Notes: generated from the sequence alone by a model not told the origin. Positions 33,972 through 42,278 are shown, counted from the first letter of the stretch. The stretch: 64,000 nucleotides of DNA from Lachnospiraceae bacterium (GCA_004558185.1 SFDP01000008.1:1-64000); one strand, 5' to 3'. A program made the numbers and translations.

Positions 33972-34924
33972 GTAAGCTGGAAGAATTGGTAAAAGAGGCT
34001 CACTCTATTGCCATCAGTGGCCATATACGGCCTGATGGTGATTGTATTGGGTCGGTTTTGGCAACCTGCCAATATCTGAAAAAGAATACGCCGGATAAAG
34101 AGGTGAGGGTGTTTTTGGAATCACCCGGACCGGAGTTTTCCTGTATTCAGGGGATAGAAGAAATCGACACACAGATGGAGCCAGAAAAAGTATATGATCT
34201 TTTTTTCATTCTGGATTGCTCGCTGGACAGAATAGGAAAGGCACTCCCTATTGCCCAAAGAGCGAAAAAGAGGATCAACATTGATCATCATATCAGTAAT
34301 GAAGGAACAGGGGATATTAATATTCTGGAGCCAATGGCCAGTTCTACCAGCGAGGTAGTCTTTGGTCTGATGGATGTAACCAAGTTGGATGAAGAGATTG
34401 CCAAAGCTCTTTATCTTGGTCTGGTTCATGATACAGGAGTATTCAAATATTCCAATACTTCCCCCAGGACCTTGCGTATTGCGGCAGAGCTGATCAGCTT
34501 TGGCTTCGACTTTCCCAAGCTGATCGATGAAACCTTTTATGAAATGACTTATGAACAGAATCAGATTCTGGGGAGAGCATTAACCAGCAGCAGAAGGATT
34601 TTAGAAAACAGGTGCATTGTCAGTGTAGTGGAAGCGAGCCAGATGGAGGAATGCGGTGTGACGCCTGGCGATTTAGACGGGGTTGTCAGCCAGCTTCAGA
34701 TCACCAAGGGAGTAGAGTGCGCTGTATTCCTTTATCAGACGGGAGAACAGGAATATAAAGTCAGTCTGCGTTCCAATCACTATGTAAATGTGGCTGAAAT
34801 TGCAGCCTCCTTTGGTGGTGGAGGACATATACGGGCAGCAGGCTGCAGTATGGTGGGAAGCCCTCCGGAAATTATTGAGCAGGTAGCAAAACGTATTGCT
34901 CTGCAGCTTAAAAAGGAAGAATAG
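33968..34924 (+). CDS. nrnA: Bifunctional oligoribonuclease / PAP phosphatase NrnA
   Basis: DHH/DHHA1 phosphoesterase of 318 residues that degrades short RNAs and, in characterised homologues, dephosphorylates pAp. HIRPDGD (metal-binding Asp23 and Asp25), IDHH near 105, HDTGVFKYSN and C-terminal GGGGHIRAAG (DHHA1) are intact. It starts within the rbfA stop (ATGA overlap). The location between rbfA and truB is the Firmicute norm. Confidence 0.94.
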   Translation: MSKLEELVKEAHSIAISGHIRPDGDCIGSVLATCQYLKKNTPDKEVRVFLESPGPEFSCIQGIEEIDTQMEPEKVYDLFFILDCSLDRIGKALPIAQRAKKRINIDHHISNEGTGDINILEPMASSTSEVVFGLMDVTKLDEEIAKALYLGLVHDTGVFKYSNTSPRTLRIAAELISFGFDFPKLIDETFYEMTYEQNQILGRALTSSRRILENRCIVSVVEASQMEECGVTPGDLDGVVSQLQITKGVECAVFLYQTGEQEYKVSLRSNHYVNVAEIAASFGGGGHIRAAGCSMVGSPPEIIEQVAKRIALQLKKEE

Positions 34925-34931
34925 AGAGTAA

Positions 34932-35879
34932 ATGGCGATTGATGGAATACTTAATATCGATAAGCCCCGGGGCTTCACCTCACACGATGTAGTGGCAAAG
35001 CTGAGGGGAATACTGGGACAGAAAAAAATCGGACATACAGGGACTCTGGATCCGGAAGCGGTGGGAGTCCTTCCCGTTTGTCTGGGAAGTGCGACCAGAC
35101 TCTGTGACCTGCTTACCAATAAGGATAAGGAATATGTAGCCCAGGTGCGCCTGGGAGTAACTACGGACACACAGGATATGACAGGTCGGATCATAGAGGA
35201 AAGGATGGTGGGGGCAACAGCATTAGAGGTTGAAAAGGCACTGATGAGCTTTTTAGGAGACTATGAGCAGATTCCCCCCATGTTTTCGGCTATAAAGATA
35301 GATGGGAAAAGGCTTTATGAGCTGGCCAGAGAAGGGAAGGAGATAGAGAGGAAGGCTCGAACCGTTCAGATTAAGGAAATAGAGCTTCTTTCCGTTGAGC
35401 TTCCCCTACTGACCATACGGGTTAAGTGCTCTAAAGGAACTTATATCCGTACTCTATGTCATGACCTGGGGAAGGCATTAGGCTGCGGTGGTGCCATGGA
35501 GCAGCTTGAGCGGACCCGGTCGGGAATGTTTACCAAAGCAACCGCTCTCAGCCTTGAAGAATTGGAAGGGATTATGGCGAAAAGAGGGGGAAAAAGCAAG
35601 GAAGAAGCACTGGAAGGAATTTTGATTCCTGTGGACAGATTGTTTTCAGACTATCCGGCACTGCAGTTAAAGCCGGCCAGGGAAAAATTGATAGAAAATG
35701 GGAATTCCTTTGAGAACCATCATTTACTCCCTTCTCTGCAGCAGGAGGTATGGCCGGATCATAGTCAGTACCGGGTATATATACAAAAGGACAGATTTAT
35801 GGGAATCTATGAGTACAGAAAAAAGGAGGGCAGATTTTGCCCTGTAAGAATGTTTATCAGTAAGCAGGGTGAAAAATAG
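34932..35879 (+). CDS. truB: tRNA pseudouridine(55) synthase
   Basis: 315 residues; makes pseudouridine 55 in the T loop of tRNAs. KIGHTGTLDPEAVGVLP contains the catalytic Asp40. KDKEYVAQVRLGVTTDTQD and YIRTLCHDLGKALG follow in the usual order, with a C-terminal PUA-like region. Seven nucleotides separate it from nrnA. Confidence 0.96.
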   Translation: MAIDGILNIDKPRGFTSHDVVAKLRGILGQKKIGHTGTLDPEAVGVLPVCLGSATRLCDLLTNKDKEYVAQVRLGVTTDTQDMTGRIIEERMVGATALEVEKALMSFLGDYEQIPPMFSAIKIDGKRLYELAREGKEIERKARTVQIKEIELLSVELPLLTIRVKCSKGTYIRTLCHDLGKALGCGGAMEQLERTRSGMFTKATALSLEELEGIMAKRGGKSKEEALEGILIPVDRLFSDYPALQLKPAREKLIENGNSFENHHLLPSLQQEVWPDHSQYRVYIQKDRFMGIYEYRKKEGRFCPVRMFISKQGEK

Positions 35880-35976
35880 AATTTTTCACGTTCTTATTTA
35901 TTTTTTATTCTTGTGCGGTCTAAAGAATTGCTTATGCTGTACAAGGGAACTTGAACATGAAGAAATGAAGGAAAAT

Positions 35977-36894
35977 ATGCGTATAATTGCAGATACAACA
36001 GATTTTAAGCTGCTGATTCCCACAGCAGTTACTCTGGGAAAATTCGATGGACTTCATCGGGGGCATAAGGAGCTGCTAAAAAAGATTACAGCCGCAAAGA
36101 CAAAAGGGCTTGCCAGTGTGGTATTTACCTTTGATCCTCCGCCGGAGGTGCTTTTTGGGATGCGGGACAGAAAAGAATTGACCACCAGAGAAGAAAAACG
36201 GAAAATTTTTGAAAAAATGGGTGTGGACATCCTCATTGAATATCCGCTAAATAAAATTACGGCAGCCATGGAGGCGGAAGAGTTTGTCCGGGAGATACTG
36301 GTTAGCAGAATGCAGATGTCTTATCTGGCGGCAGGCTATGATGTATCCTTTGGCTATCAGGGAGCCGGAAATGCGAAGCTGTTGAAACAACTGTCCGCAA
36401 AAATGGGCTTTCAGGTAGAGATTATGGACAAGATACGGGATCAGGGGCGTGAAATCAGCTCCACTTATGTACGGGAAGAGGTAGAACAGGGGCACATGGA
36501 GCAGGTTGAAAAGCTGTTGGGTGAGCCTTATTCCATTATTGGCGAGATCATGCATGGAGCCAAGCTGGGCCGTACGATTGGAATGCCTACGATTAATATT
36601 CTGCCTGAAAAAGAAAAGCTATTGCCGCCTAAGGGAGTCTATTTTTCTCTTACTGATATAGGCGGAAAGGAGTACCGCAGCATTACGAATATTGGCAATA
36701 AGCCTACAGTCAGCAATGCAGATCAAATTGGAGTGGAAACCTACATTTACGAGTTCGATAAAGAGGTTTATGGAAAAACAGCAGTAGTTCAGCTATTAAA
36801 ATTCAAACGTGCAGAGATGCGCTTTGAAAATCTGGAGGCTTTAAAAAATCAGATGATGGAAGATATCGATGAAGGAAGGCATTTTCACGGATAA
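35977..36894 (+). CDS. ribF: Bifunctional riboflavin kinase / FAD synthetase
   Basis: 305 residues. The N-terminal nucleotidyltransferase half has VTLGKFDGLHRGHKELL, and STYVREEVEQGHMEQVEKLL links to the kinase half with GRTIGMPTINI and PPKGVYFSLTDI. It makes FMN and then FAD from riboflavin. ATG 35977 follows AAGGAA; an open extension upstream back to 35869 is hydrophobic, T-rich and not conserved-looking. Confidence 0.95.
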   Translation: MRIIADTTDFKLLIPTAVTLGKFDGLHRGHKELLKKITAAKTKGLASVVFTFDPPPEVLFGMRDRKELTTREEKRKIFEKMGVDILIEYPLNKITAAMEAEEFVREILVSRMQMSYLAAGYDVSFGYQGAGNAKLLKQLSAKMGFQVEIMDKIRDQGREISSTYVREEVEQGHMEQVEKLLGEPYSIIGEIMHGAKLGRTIGMPTINILPEKEKLLPPKGVYFSLTDIGGKEYRSITNIGNKPTVSNADQIGVETYIYEFDKEVYGKTAVVQLLKFKRAEMRFENLEALKNQMMEDIDEGRHFHG

Positions 36895-36927
36895 AGGAGA
36901 AAATGCTGAAACAGGCGGAATTTTTTA

Positions 36928-36956
36928 TTTACAAGTACCTTAGCTTGTGTTAAACT
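36928..36956 (+). promoter_or_regulatory. Probable rpsO promoter
   Basis: TTTACA (36928-36933), 17-bp spacer, TAAACT (36951-36956), in the gap after ribF. Confidence 0.5.
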
Positions 36957-36983
36957 GTATCAGTATGAATTTAGCTTATGCTC

Positions 36984-37009
36984 AGTATGTGGAATCTCCG
37001 TCCCATACT
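36984..37009 (+). promoter_or_regulatory. Hairpin in the rpsO leader
   Basis: AGTATG-T-GG (36984-36992) pairs with CC-CATACT (37002-37009), one bulged T, 10 nt or so loop. It lies between the predicted promoter and the SD. Binding of S15 to its own leader is known in several bacteria; whether this is such a site is inference. Confidence 0.35.
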
Positions 37010-37046
37010 TAGGATAAAGCGTTTAAGGAATAAGGAGGATATGAAT

Positions 37047-37313
37047 ATGATCTCGAAAGAGAAAAAGACAGCAATCATGAAGGAGTATGCAAGATTTGAG
37101 GGTGATACAGGTTCACCGGAGGTTCAGATTGCCGTTCTGACCGCAAGGATTGCAGAGCTTACCGAGCATTTGAAGAACAACCAGAAGGATCATCATTCCA
37201 GAAGAGGTCTGTTAAAAATGGTTGGTAAAAGGCGTGGTTTATTGGATTATTTAAAGAGAACCGACATTGAGGGATATCGTACACTGATTGGAAAACTAGG
37301 CATCAGAAAATAA
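37047..37313 (+). CDS. rpsO: 30S ribosomal protein S15
   Basis: 88 residues, the usual length. GDTGSPEVQIAVLTARI, LTEHLKNNQKDHHSRRGLL and KRRGLLDYLK cover the family signature and 16S rRNA contacts. Of two ATGs 6 nt apart (37041, 37047) the second is 8 nt from GGAGG and gives the conserved MISKEKK start. rpsO-pnp is a conserved pair. Confidence 0.97.
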   Translation: MISKEKKTAIMKEYARFEGDTGSPEVQIAVLTARIAELTEHLKNNQKDHHSRRGLLKMVGKRRGLLDYLKRTDIEGYRTLIGKLGIRK

Positions 37314-37330
37314 GCAGCAAAGAAAATAAT

Positions 37331-37365
37331 GGGACTGTCCTTATGTTCAGGCAGTCCCTGTTTTT
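37331..37365 (+). terminator. Terminator after rpsO
   Basis: GGGACTG-T-CC (37331-37340) pairs with GG-CAGTCCC (37350-37358), followed by TGTTTTT. Confidence 0.85.
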
Positions 37366-37407
37366 ACATCTTCTGATGTGAAAAAGGTAACTATCCGTTA
37401 GGAAGGA

Positions 37408-37465
37408 GGCTTCCGAGACCACTGATAAGGGCAGTTATGAACCGTCTTTATCAGTAGTTTCGGGC
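37408..37465 (+). promoter_or_regulatory. Long hairpin in the pnp leader
   Basis: CCGAGACCACTGATAAGG (37413-37430) pairs over 18 positions with CTTTATCAGTAGTTTCGG (37446-37463), using a few G-T wobbles and no break; outer GGC/GCC can extend it. It ends about 45 nt before the pnp ATG. In E. coli, pnp is autoregulated through RNase III cleavage of a long leader stem, and this helix has a similar place and length. Confidence 0.6.
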
Positions 37466-37507
37466 CTTTCTTGCGGATGAAAATAAAGTCAAGAAAAGGA
37501 GATAATA

Positions 37508-39598
37508 ATGTACAAAACATTTACAATGGAATTAGCCGGACGCACCTTAAGCGTAGATATTGACCGGGTAGGCAAACAGGCTAATGGCTGTGCGTTTATG
37601 CACTATGGTGAGACTACGGTACTTAGTACGGCAACTGCTTCGGAGAAACCCAGAGAAGGAATTGACTTCTTTCCCTTAAGTGTGGAATACGAGGAAAAGC
37701 TGTATGCAGTAGGTAAGATTCCAGGGGGATTCAATAAGAGAGAAGGAAAAGCAAGCGAGAATGCAGTATTGACCAGTCGTGTGATTGATCGCCCTATGCG
37801 TCCTCTTTTTCCTAAGGATTATCGTAACGATGTAACCTTAAACAATATGGTGATGAGTGTGGATCCTGAGTGCCGCCCTGAGCTGGTAGCTATGCTGGGC
37901 AGTGCTATTGCCACCTCTATTTCCGATATTCCCTTTGATGGCCCCTGCGCCACCACGCAGATTGGTCTGGTGAACGGAGAGTTCATTGTCAATCCTTCGC
38001 AGGAGCAGTGGAAGAGTGGGGACTTGAATTTAACTGTAGCCTCCACCAGTGAAAAGGTAATTATGATTGAAGCGGGTGCCAATGAAGTTCCGGAAGCAAA
38101 GATGATCGAAGCAATTTACATGGCACATGGAATCAATCAGACCATTATTGCGTTTATCAATCAGATCGTGGAAGAAGTTGGCAAACCCAAACACAGCTAT
38201 ACCAGTTGTGCCATCCCGGAGGAAATGTTTGCTGCCATGAAGGAAATTGTGACCCCGGAAGAAATGGAGGCAGCAGTATTTACCGATGAGAAGCAGGTGA
38301 GAGAGGAAAATATCAGAGGACTTCGTGAAAAATTAGAGGAGGCCTTTGCAGACAAGGAAGAATGGCTGGAGATGGTAGGAGAGGCTCTTTACCAGTATCA
38401 GAAAAAGACCGTTCGTAAGATGATTTTAAAGGATCATAAGAGGCCTGACGGAAGAGAGATTACACAGATTCGTCCTCTGGCTGCAGAGGTGGATTTAATT
38501 CCCCGGGTACACGGCTCTGCCATGTTTACCAGAGGACAGACTCAGATTTGTACCGTAACCACACTGGCACCTCTCTCCGAAATGCAAAGAATTGATGGTC
38601 TGGATGTGAATGAAACCAATAAACGATATATGCATCATTATAATTTCCCGTCTTACTCAGTAGGTGAGACAAGACCCTCCAGAGGACCGGGGCGTAGAGA
38701 GATTGGCCATGGTGCATTGGCAGAAAAGGCGCTGGTACCTGTATTGCCCAGTGAGGAAGAATTCCCCTATGCCATTCGTACCGTATCCGAAACCTTTGAA
38801 TCCAATGGCTCTACCTCTCAGGCTTCTGTTTGTGCATCCTCCCTGTCCTTAATGGCAGCAGGAGTTCCTATTAAAAAAGCAGTAGCGGGAATATCCTGTG
38901 GCCTGGTTACCGGTGATACGGATGAGGATTATATTGTACTGACAGATATTCAGGGATTGGAGGACTTCTTTGGAGATATGGACTTTAAGGTGGCCGGCAC
39001 CCATGATGGAATTACGGCTATTCAGATGGACATTAAGATTCATGGTCTGACCAGACCTATTGTGGAGGAGGCTATTGCCAGGACAAAAGAGGCAAGAACC
39101 TATATCCTGAACGAGATTATGAATCCCTGTATTGCAGCTCCAAGATCGGAGGTGGGTCCTTATGCACCCAAAATCATTTCTATTCAGATTGATCCGGAAA
39201 AGATTGGAGACGTGGTTGGGCAGAGAGGAAAAACCATCAATGAAATTATCGCCCGCACCGGCGTAAAGATTGATATCACTGATGACGGCAACGTATCCGT
39301 CTGCGGAACCGACGCAGCTATGATGGATCAGGCTGTTGAGATGATTAAGATTATCACTACCGACTTTGCAGAAGGACAGATATTTAAGGGGAAAGTGGTT
39401 AGTATCAAGGAGTTTGGTGCCTTTATTGAATTTGCACCAGGCAAGGAAGGAATGGTGCATATTTCCAAAATATGTAAGGAAAGAATCAACCATGTAGAGG
39501 ATGTGCTTACCTTAGGGGATAAAGTAACCGTGGTTTGCCTTGGTAAGGACAAGATGGGAAGAATCAGCTTCTCCATGAAGGATGTTGCCCAGAGATAA
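37508..39598 (+). CDS. pnp: Polyribonucleotide nucleotidyltransferase (PNPase)
   Basis: Phosphate-dependent 3'-5' exoribonuclease, 696 residues. Two RNase PH-like domains (VGKIPGGFNKREGKASENAVLTSRVIDRP is the first motif, given here only by its ends GKIPGGF and SRVIDRP; active-site DFFGDMDFKVAGT near 485-500), then KH (IGDVVGQRGKTINEIIARTG, about 560) and S1 (GKVVSIKEFGAFIEF, about 625-690). The catalytic Asp of DMDFK is intact. The SD is AAAAGGAGA. PNPase may work with the NrnA encoded upstream, which takes the final short oligonucleotides. Confidence 0.97.
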   Translation: MYKTFTMELAGRTLSVDIDRVGKQANGCAFMHYGETTVLSTATASEKPREGIDFFPLSVEYEEKLYAVGKIPGGFNKREGKASENAVLTSRVIDRPMRPLFPKDYRNDVTLNNMVMSVDPECRPELVAMLGSAIATSISDIPFDGPCATTQIGLVNGEFIVNPSQEQWKSGDLNLTVASTSEKVIMIEAGANEVPEAKMIEAIYMAHGINQTIIAFINQIVEEVGKPKHSYTSCAIPEEMFAAMKEIVTPEEMEAAVFTDEKQVREENIRGLREKLEEAFADKEEWLEMVGEALYQYQKKTVRKMILKDHKRPDGREITQIRPLAAEVDLIPRVHGSAMFTRGQTQICTVTTLAPLSEMQRIDGLDVNETNKRYMHHYNFPSYSVGETRPSRGPGRREIGHGALAEKALVPVLPSEEEFPYAIRTVSETFESNGSTSQASVCASSLSLMAAGVPIKKAVAGISCGLVTGDTDEDYIVLTDIQGLEDFFGDMDFKVAGTHDGITAIQMDIKIHGLTRPIVEEAIARTKEARTYILNEIMNPCIAAPRSEVGPYAPKIISIQIDPEKIGDVVGQRGKTINEIIARTGVKIDITDDGNVSVCGTDAAMMDQAVEMIKIITTDFAEGQIFKGKVVSIKEFGAFIEFAPGKEGMVHISKICKERINHVEDVLTLGDKVTVVCLGKDKMGRISFSMKDVAQR

Positions 39599-39624
39599 AA
39601 TACAAATTAATACAGTAAGGAAAT

Positions 39625-39661
39625 AAAAAAAGGCCTGCCCCATAAAGGGGTGGCCTTTTTT
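39625..39661. terminator. Bidirectional terminator between pnp and the glycyl radical gene
   Basis: AAAAAGGCC-TG-CCCC and GGGG-T-GGCCTTTTT form a long stem around ATAAA, with A/T tracts on both sides. It serves two convergent genes. Confidence 0.88.
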
Positions 39662-39702
39662 CTATGCAGAACTTTTTATTACTGCAAAACGGATACTAAC
39701 TT

Positions 39703-39945
39703 CTATACCGCTTCATGGAAGGTACGATTGATCACGTCGGTCTGCTGTTCGGGAGTTAACTTAATAAAGTTAACCGCATATCCGGATACACGGATGGTGA
39801 GCTGAGGATATTTCTCAGGATGCTTCTGTGCATCTAAAAGAGTATCACGGTTTAACACGTTTACATTCAAATGGTGACCACCCTTAGATGCATAGCCATC
39901 CAGTAAGGATATTAAATTGTCAATCTGCTGCGTATTCGTGGTCAT
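39703..39945 (-). CDS. Stand-alone glycyl radical domain protein (GrcA/YfiD-like, PFL C-terminus)
   Basis: 80 residues that correspond to the very C-terminus of pyruvate formate-lyase: GGHHLNVNVLNRDTLLDAQ, KYPQLTIRVSGYAVNF and LTPEQQTDVINRTF. Gly55 in RVSGYA is the radical-bearing glycine. Such free-standing domains (E. coli GrcA/YfiD) replace the C-terminal piece of PFL after oxygen cuts it at the radical glycine. This one is shorter than GrcA (127), being little more than the domain itself. GGAGGA lies 7 nt before the ATG. No pflB or activase is nearby. Pairing with PFL, rather than another glycyl radical enzyme, is inferred from sequence likeness. Confidence 0.9.
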   Translation of the reverse strand: MTTNTQQIDNLISLLDGYASKGGHHLNVNVLNRDTLLDAQKHPEKYPQLTIRVSGYAVNFIKLTPEQQTDVINRTFHEAV

Positions 39946-39962
39946 AAAAAATCCTCCTAAAA

Positions 39963-39998
39963 TTGTATTTTTTCAAATACAAAACAGTAATCATTACT
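39963..39998 (-). promoter_or_regulatory. Two palindromes in the leader of the glycyl radical gene
   Basis: TTGTATTT-TTTC-AAATACAA (39963-39982) is an 8-bp inverted repeat just upstream of the SD. AGTAAT-C-ATTACT (39986-39998) is a perfect 13-bp palindrome between the -10 and the first one. They could be operator sites, RNA hairpins or both. Neither matches the Rex or Fnr consensus closely enough to name the regulator. Confidence 0.5.
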
Positions 39999-40015
39999 AT
40001 TTTATATTTGACATT

Positions 40016-40044
40016 ATATTAACATTCTCTTGGGACTTTGTAAA
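40016..40044 (-). promoter_or_regulatory. Promoter of the glycyl radical gene
   Basis: On the minus strand TTTACA, 17-bp spacer, TAATAT with an extended TGT before the -10, about 70 nt from the start codon. Confidence 0.6.
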
Positions 40045-40091
40045 GCAACAAATGGAAGAAAAATTGTATTAAATCAGATGCAGAAAAGTTA

Positions 40092-40119
40092 GCATATCCC
40101 AAAAGGGTTTTCATATATT
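40092..40119 (+). promoter_or_regulatory. Candidate sigma-E promoter of the spoIIIA operon
   Basis: GCATATC (40092-40098), 13-bp spacer, CATATATT (40112-40119). This fits the mother-cell sigma-E pattern known from B. subtilis (KMATATT, 13-14 bp, CATACAHT) with one mismatch in each box, about 40 nt before the spoIIIAA ATG. The spoIIIA operon is sigma-E controlled in B. subtilis. Confidence 0.65.
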
Positions 40120-40159
40120 TAGATAAGGAGGACAAAGGTTAAATAAAATGGAGGAGACA

Positions 40160-41092
40160 ATGGAAGAAAGAAAGCAACTGATTAAGAATTTTCCCCTGGC
40201 CGGAAGAGCATTCTGGGAAAAGCTGACGGAAAAGACTGATCTGCTTGAAGAAATTCGAATAAGAGCAGACAAGCCGCTGATCATACGGGAACGAAACGGG
40301 GAATGGTATGCTGACCAGGAGGGAAGATGGATAAAGGAGCCGGGTAAAGCCAGAAGCATGACCTATAAAGAGATTCAGGAGCTGGTAGATTACTGGTGTA
40401 AGGATTCACGCTATGCGTTTCAGAAGGAGCTGAAGGGCGGTTATCTGACCATAAGAGGAGGGCATCGTATTGGACTATGCGGAGAGATAGTTATTGGAGA
40501 AGAAGGGAGAATACAAACAGTAAAAAATATTTCCAGTCTGAATATCAGAATTGCTCATCAATGCAAACAGGCGGCAGCAAATATTCTTCCATATTTATAT
40601 GAGGGAGACAGGCTGCAAAGTACATTACTCATCTCCCCTCCGGGAGCAGGAAAAACGACCCTCCTGAGAGATCTGATTCGCAGAGTATCCGATGGCAATG
40701 TATATGCACAGGGTAAGGTGGTAGGACTGGTGGATGAAAGAGGGGAAATTGCTGCCTGCTATCAGGGGATTCCCCAATTGGATGTGGGATTGCGGACAGA
40801 TGTTTTGGATGGATGTCCCAAGGCGGCGGGAATGATCCGGCTGCTTCGCTCCATGGGACCGCAGGTGATTGCGGTAGACGAGCTGGGCAGTGCCAAGGAA
40901 GTGAAGGCTCTGCTCAAGCTGGCCGGCTGCGGCTGCAGTATATTGGCGACCATCCACGGGAACAACATGGAAGAAGTAAAAAGGAGAAGACTGTTTCGCA
41001 GTCTATGGGAGGAAGGAATCTTTGGAAGAATACTGATCCTGGAAAGAAAGGCAGGAGAGTTCTGCAGCTATTTATATGAGGAGGAGGAATAG
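40160..41092 (+). CDS. spoIIIAA: Stage III sporulation protein AA (ATPase)
   Basis: 310 residues, a secretion-type ATPase of the SpoIIIA-SpoIIQ channel that links mother cell and forespore. Walker A SPPGAGKTTLLRD (about 158-170) and the Walker B region GPQVIAVDELGS are intact, with LATIHG downstream. ATG 40160 follows GGAGGAG; an in-frame ATG at 40148 overlaps that SD. It is the first gene of the complete AA-AH operon. Confidence 0.95.
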   Translation: MEERKQLIKNFPLAGRAFWEKLTEKTDLLEEIRIRADKPLIIRERNGEWYADQEGRWIKEPGKARSMTYKEIQELVDYWCKDSRYAFQKELKGGYLTIRGGHRIGLCGEIVIGEEGRIQTVKNISSLNIRIAHQCKQAAANILPYLYEGDRLQSTLLISPPGAGKTTLLRDLIRRVSDGNVYAQGKVVGLVDERGEIAACYQGIPQLDVGLRTDVLDGCPKAAGMIRLLRSMGPQVIAVDELGSAKEVKALLKLAGCGCSILATIHGNNMEEVKRRRLFRSLWEEGIFGRILILERKAGEFCSYLYEEEE

Positions 41093-41093
41093 C

Positions 41094-41612
41094 TTGCTGG
41101 ATTTGTTGGGGGGAGTATTAGTAATAGGAGGAATGACCGGCTTTGGTTTCCTCTATCTGGAAAAGGGGCAAAGACGAGTGGAAGAGCTTAAGAGGCTGGC
41201 GTATCTTTTTAAATTATTAAAGAGCGAAATAACTTTTAAGAAACAGCCTTTACCATTTGCCTGCAGAGCTTCAGGAGAAAAAATCAGGGAAAGAGAAGGG
41301 AGAATTCTGGAGGCAATAGCAGGAGACATGGAGGAAGGGAACGGGATGAGCTTCAGAGAAATCTGGAGGAGCAGATGGAAGGAACAGCTACAGCTTTCGA
41401 TGCTATCGGAGTATGAGAAAAATAAGGTACTTGAATTTTCTTCCTTTGTCGGGTATGAGGAAGAGACCCTGCAGGAAAATATGATGGAATGCCAGGTGGA
41501 AGAATTTACACTGCTGGCAGAAAAGGTAAGAGATGAACTGGAGAAGAAGAAAAGAGTTGTCTTACTGCTAAGCTCCTGTACGGGGATTCTGTTTGTTCTG
41601 ATTCTCTTATGA
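41094..41612 (+). CDS. spoIIIAB: Stage III sporulation protein AB
   Basis: 172 residues, an N-terminal membrane helix and a cytoplasmic helical domain resembling type II secretion GspF, as in other SpoIIIAB. The best start is TTG 41094 after GAGGAGGAGG, one nucleotide past the spoIIIAA stop, because it yields the family-like MLDLLGG N-terminus. ATG 41076 is in frame but lacks an SD. EITFKKQPLPFAC is a typical conserved stretch. Confidence 0.9.
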   Translation: MLDLLGGVLVIGGMTGFGFLYLEKGQRRVEELKRLAYLFKLLKSEITFKKQPLPFACRASGEKIREREGRILEAIAGDMEEGNGMSFREIWRSRWKEQLQLSMLSEYEKNKVLEFSSFVGYEEETLQENMMECQVEEFTLLAEKVRDELEKKKRVVLLLSSCTGILFVLILL

Positions 41613-41625
41613 AAAGGAGCCAGTG

Positions 41626-41820
41626 ATGGAAGTTGGATTAATCTTTAAAATAGCAGCAGTAGGAATTCTGATTACTATTCTTGGACAGGTTTTGAAATAC
41701 AGCGGAAGGGAGGAGCACGCCTTTTTGATCTCATTGGCGGGGCTGATATTGGTATTATCCTGGATTCTTCCCCATATTTATGCCCTGTTCCAGTCTATAC
41801 AGAGCCTCTTTCAACTGTAA
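41626..41820 (+). CDS. spoIIIAC: Stage III sporulation protein AC
   Basis: 64 residues with two transmembrane helices and the conserved ILITILGQVLKYSGREEHAF start. It is a small membrane component of the SpoIIIA complex. ATG 41626 is 6 nt after AAGGAG. Confidence 0.92.
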   Translation: MEVGLIFKIAAVGILITILGQVLKYSGREEHAFLISLAGLILVLSWILPHIYALFQSIQSLFQL

Positions 41821-41883
41821 AGGAATTCAAGCTGCTTCGATGACAGAATAACGGGAAACGTTAAATAAATTGTGGGGGAATCA

Positions 41884-42270
41884 ATGAATATTCTTCAAAT
41901 TGCTGTAATTGCGATCTTAGGAGTAATTGCAGCCGTTATTTTAAAAAGCTATAAGCCGGAATTTGGAATGTTTTTTATCATTGCTCTTTCTTTTTTATTT
42001 CTGGGACAGGGAATCCGCCTTATGTCAGAAGTAAAAACAGAATTAGAAGTAGTTCAATCCTTTTATCGGGAAAATCAATACTACTATAAGCTTCTGTTTA
42101 AGCTTATCGGAATCACCTATTTATGTGAATTTACCTCCGGTATTTGTAAAGATGCAGGTTATCAGTCAATAGCAGCTCAGGTAGAATTGATGGGGAAAAT
42201 GCTGATTCTGGTTTCCGGTATGCCGGTACTGTTAACGATGATAGAAACCTTATGGAAATATGAAATTTAG
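41884..42270 (+). CDS. spoIIIAD: Stage III sporulation protein AD
   Basis: 128 residues with three or four transmembrane helices. ILKSYKPEFGMFFIIA and YLCEFTSGICKDAGYQSIA are the conserved family segments. ATG 41884 follows GGGGGAA; the GTG four codons earlier has no SD. A 63-nt gap after AC holds nothing evident. Confidence 0.92.
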   Translation: MNILQIAVIAILGVIAAVILKSYKPEFGMFFIIALSFLFLGQGIRLMSEVKTELEVVQSFYRENQYYYKLLFKLIGITYLCEFTSGICKDAGYQSIAAQVELMGKMLILVSGMPVLLTMIETLWKYEI

Positions 42271-42278
42271 GGGGAAAA

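Noticed and set aside
39963..39982. Rex operator before the glycyl radical gene
   Set aside because: TTGT and ACAA are 12 nt apart instead of 10, and the inner bases do not fit the consensus.
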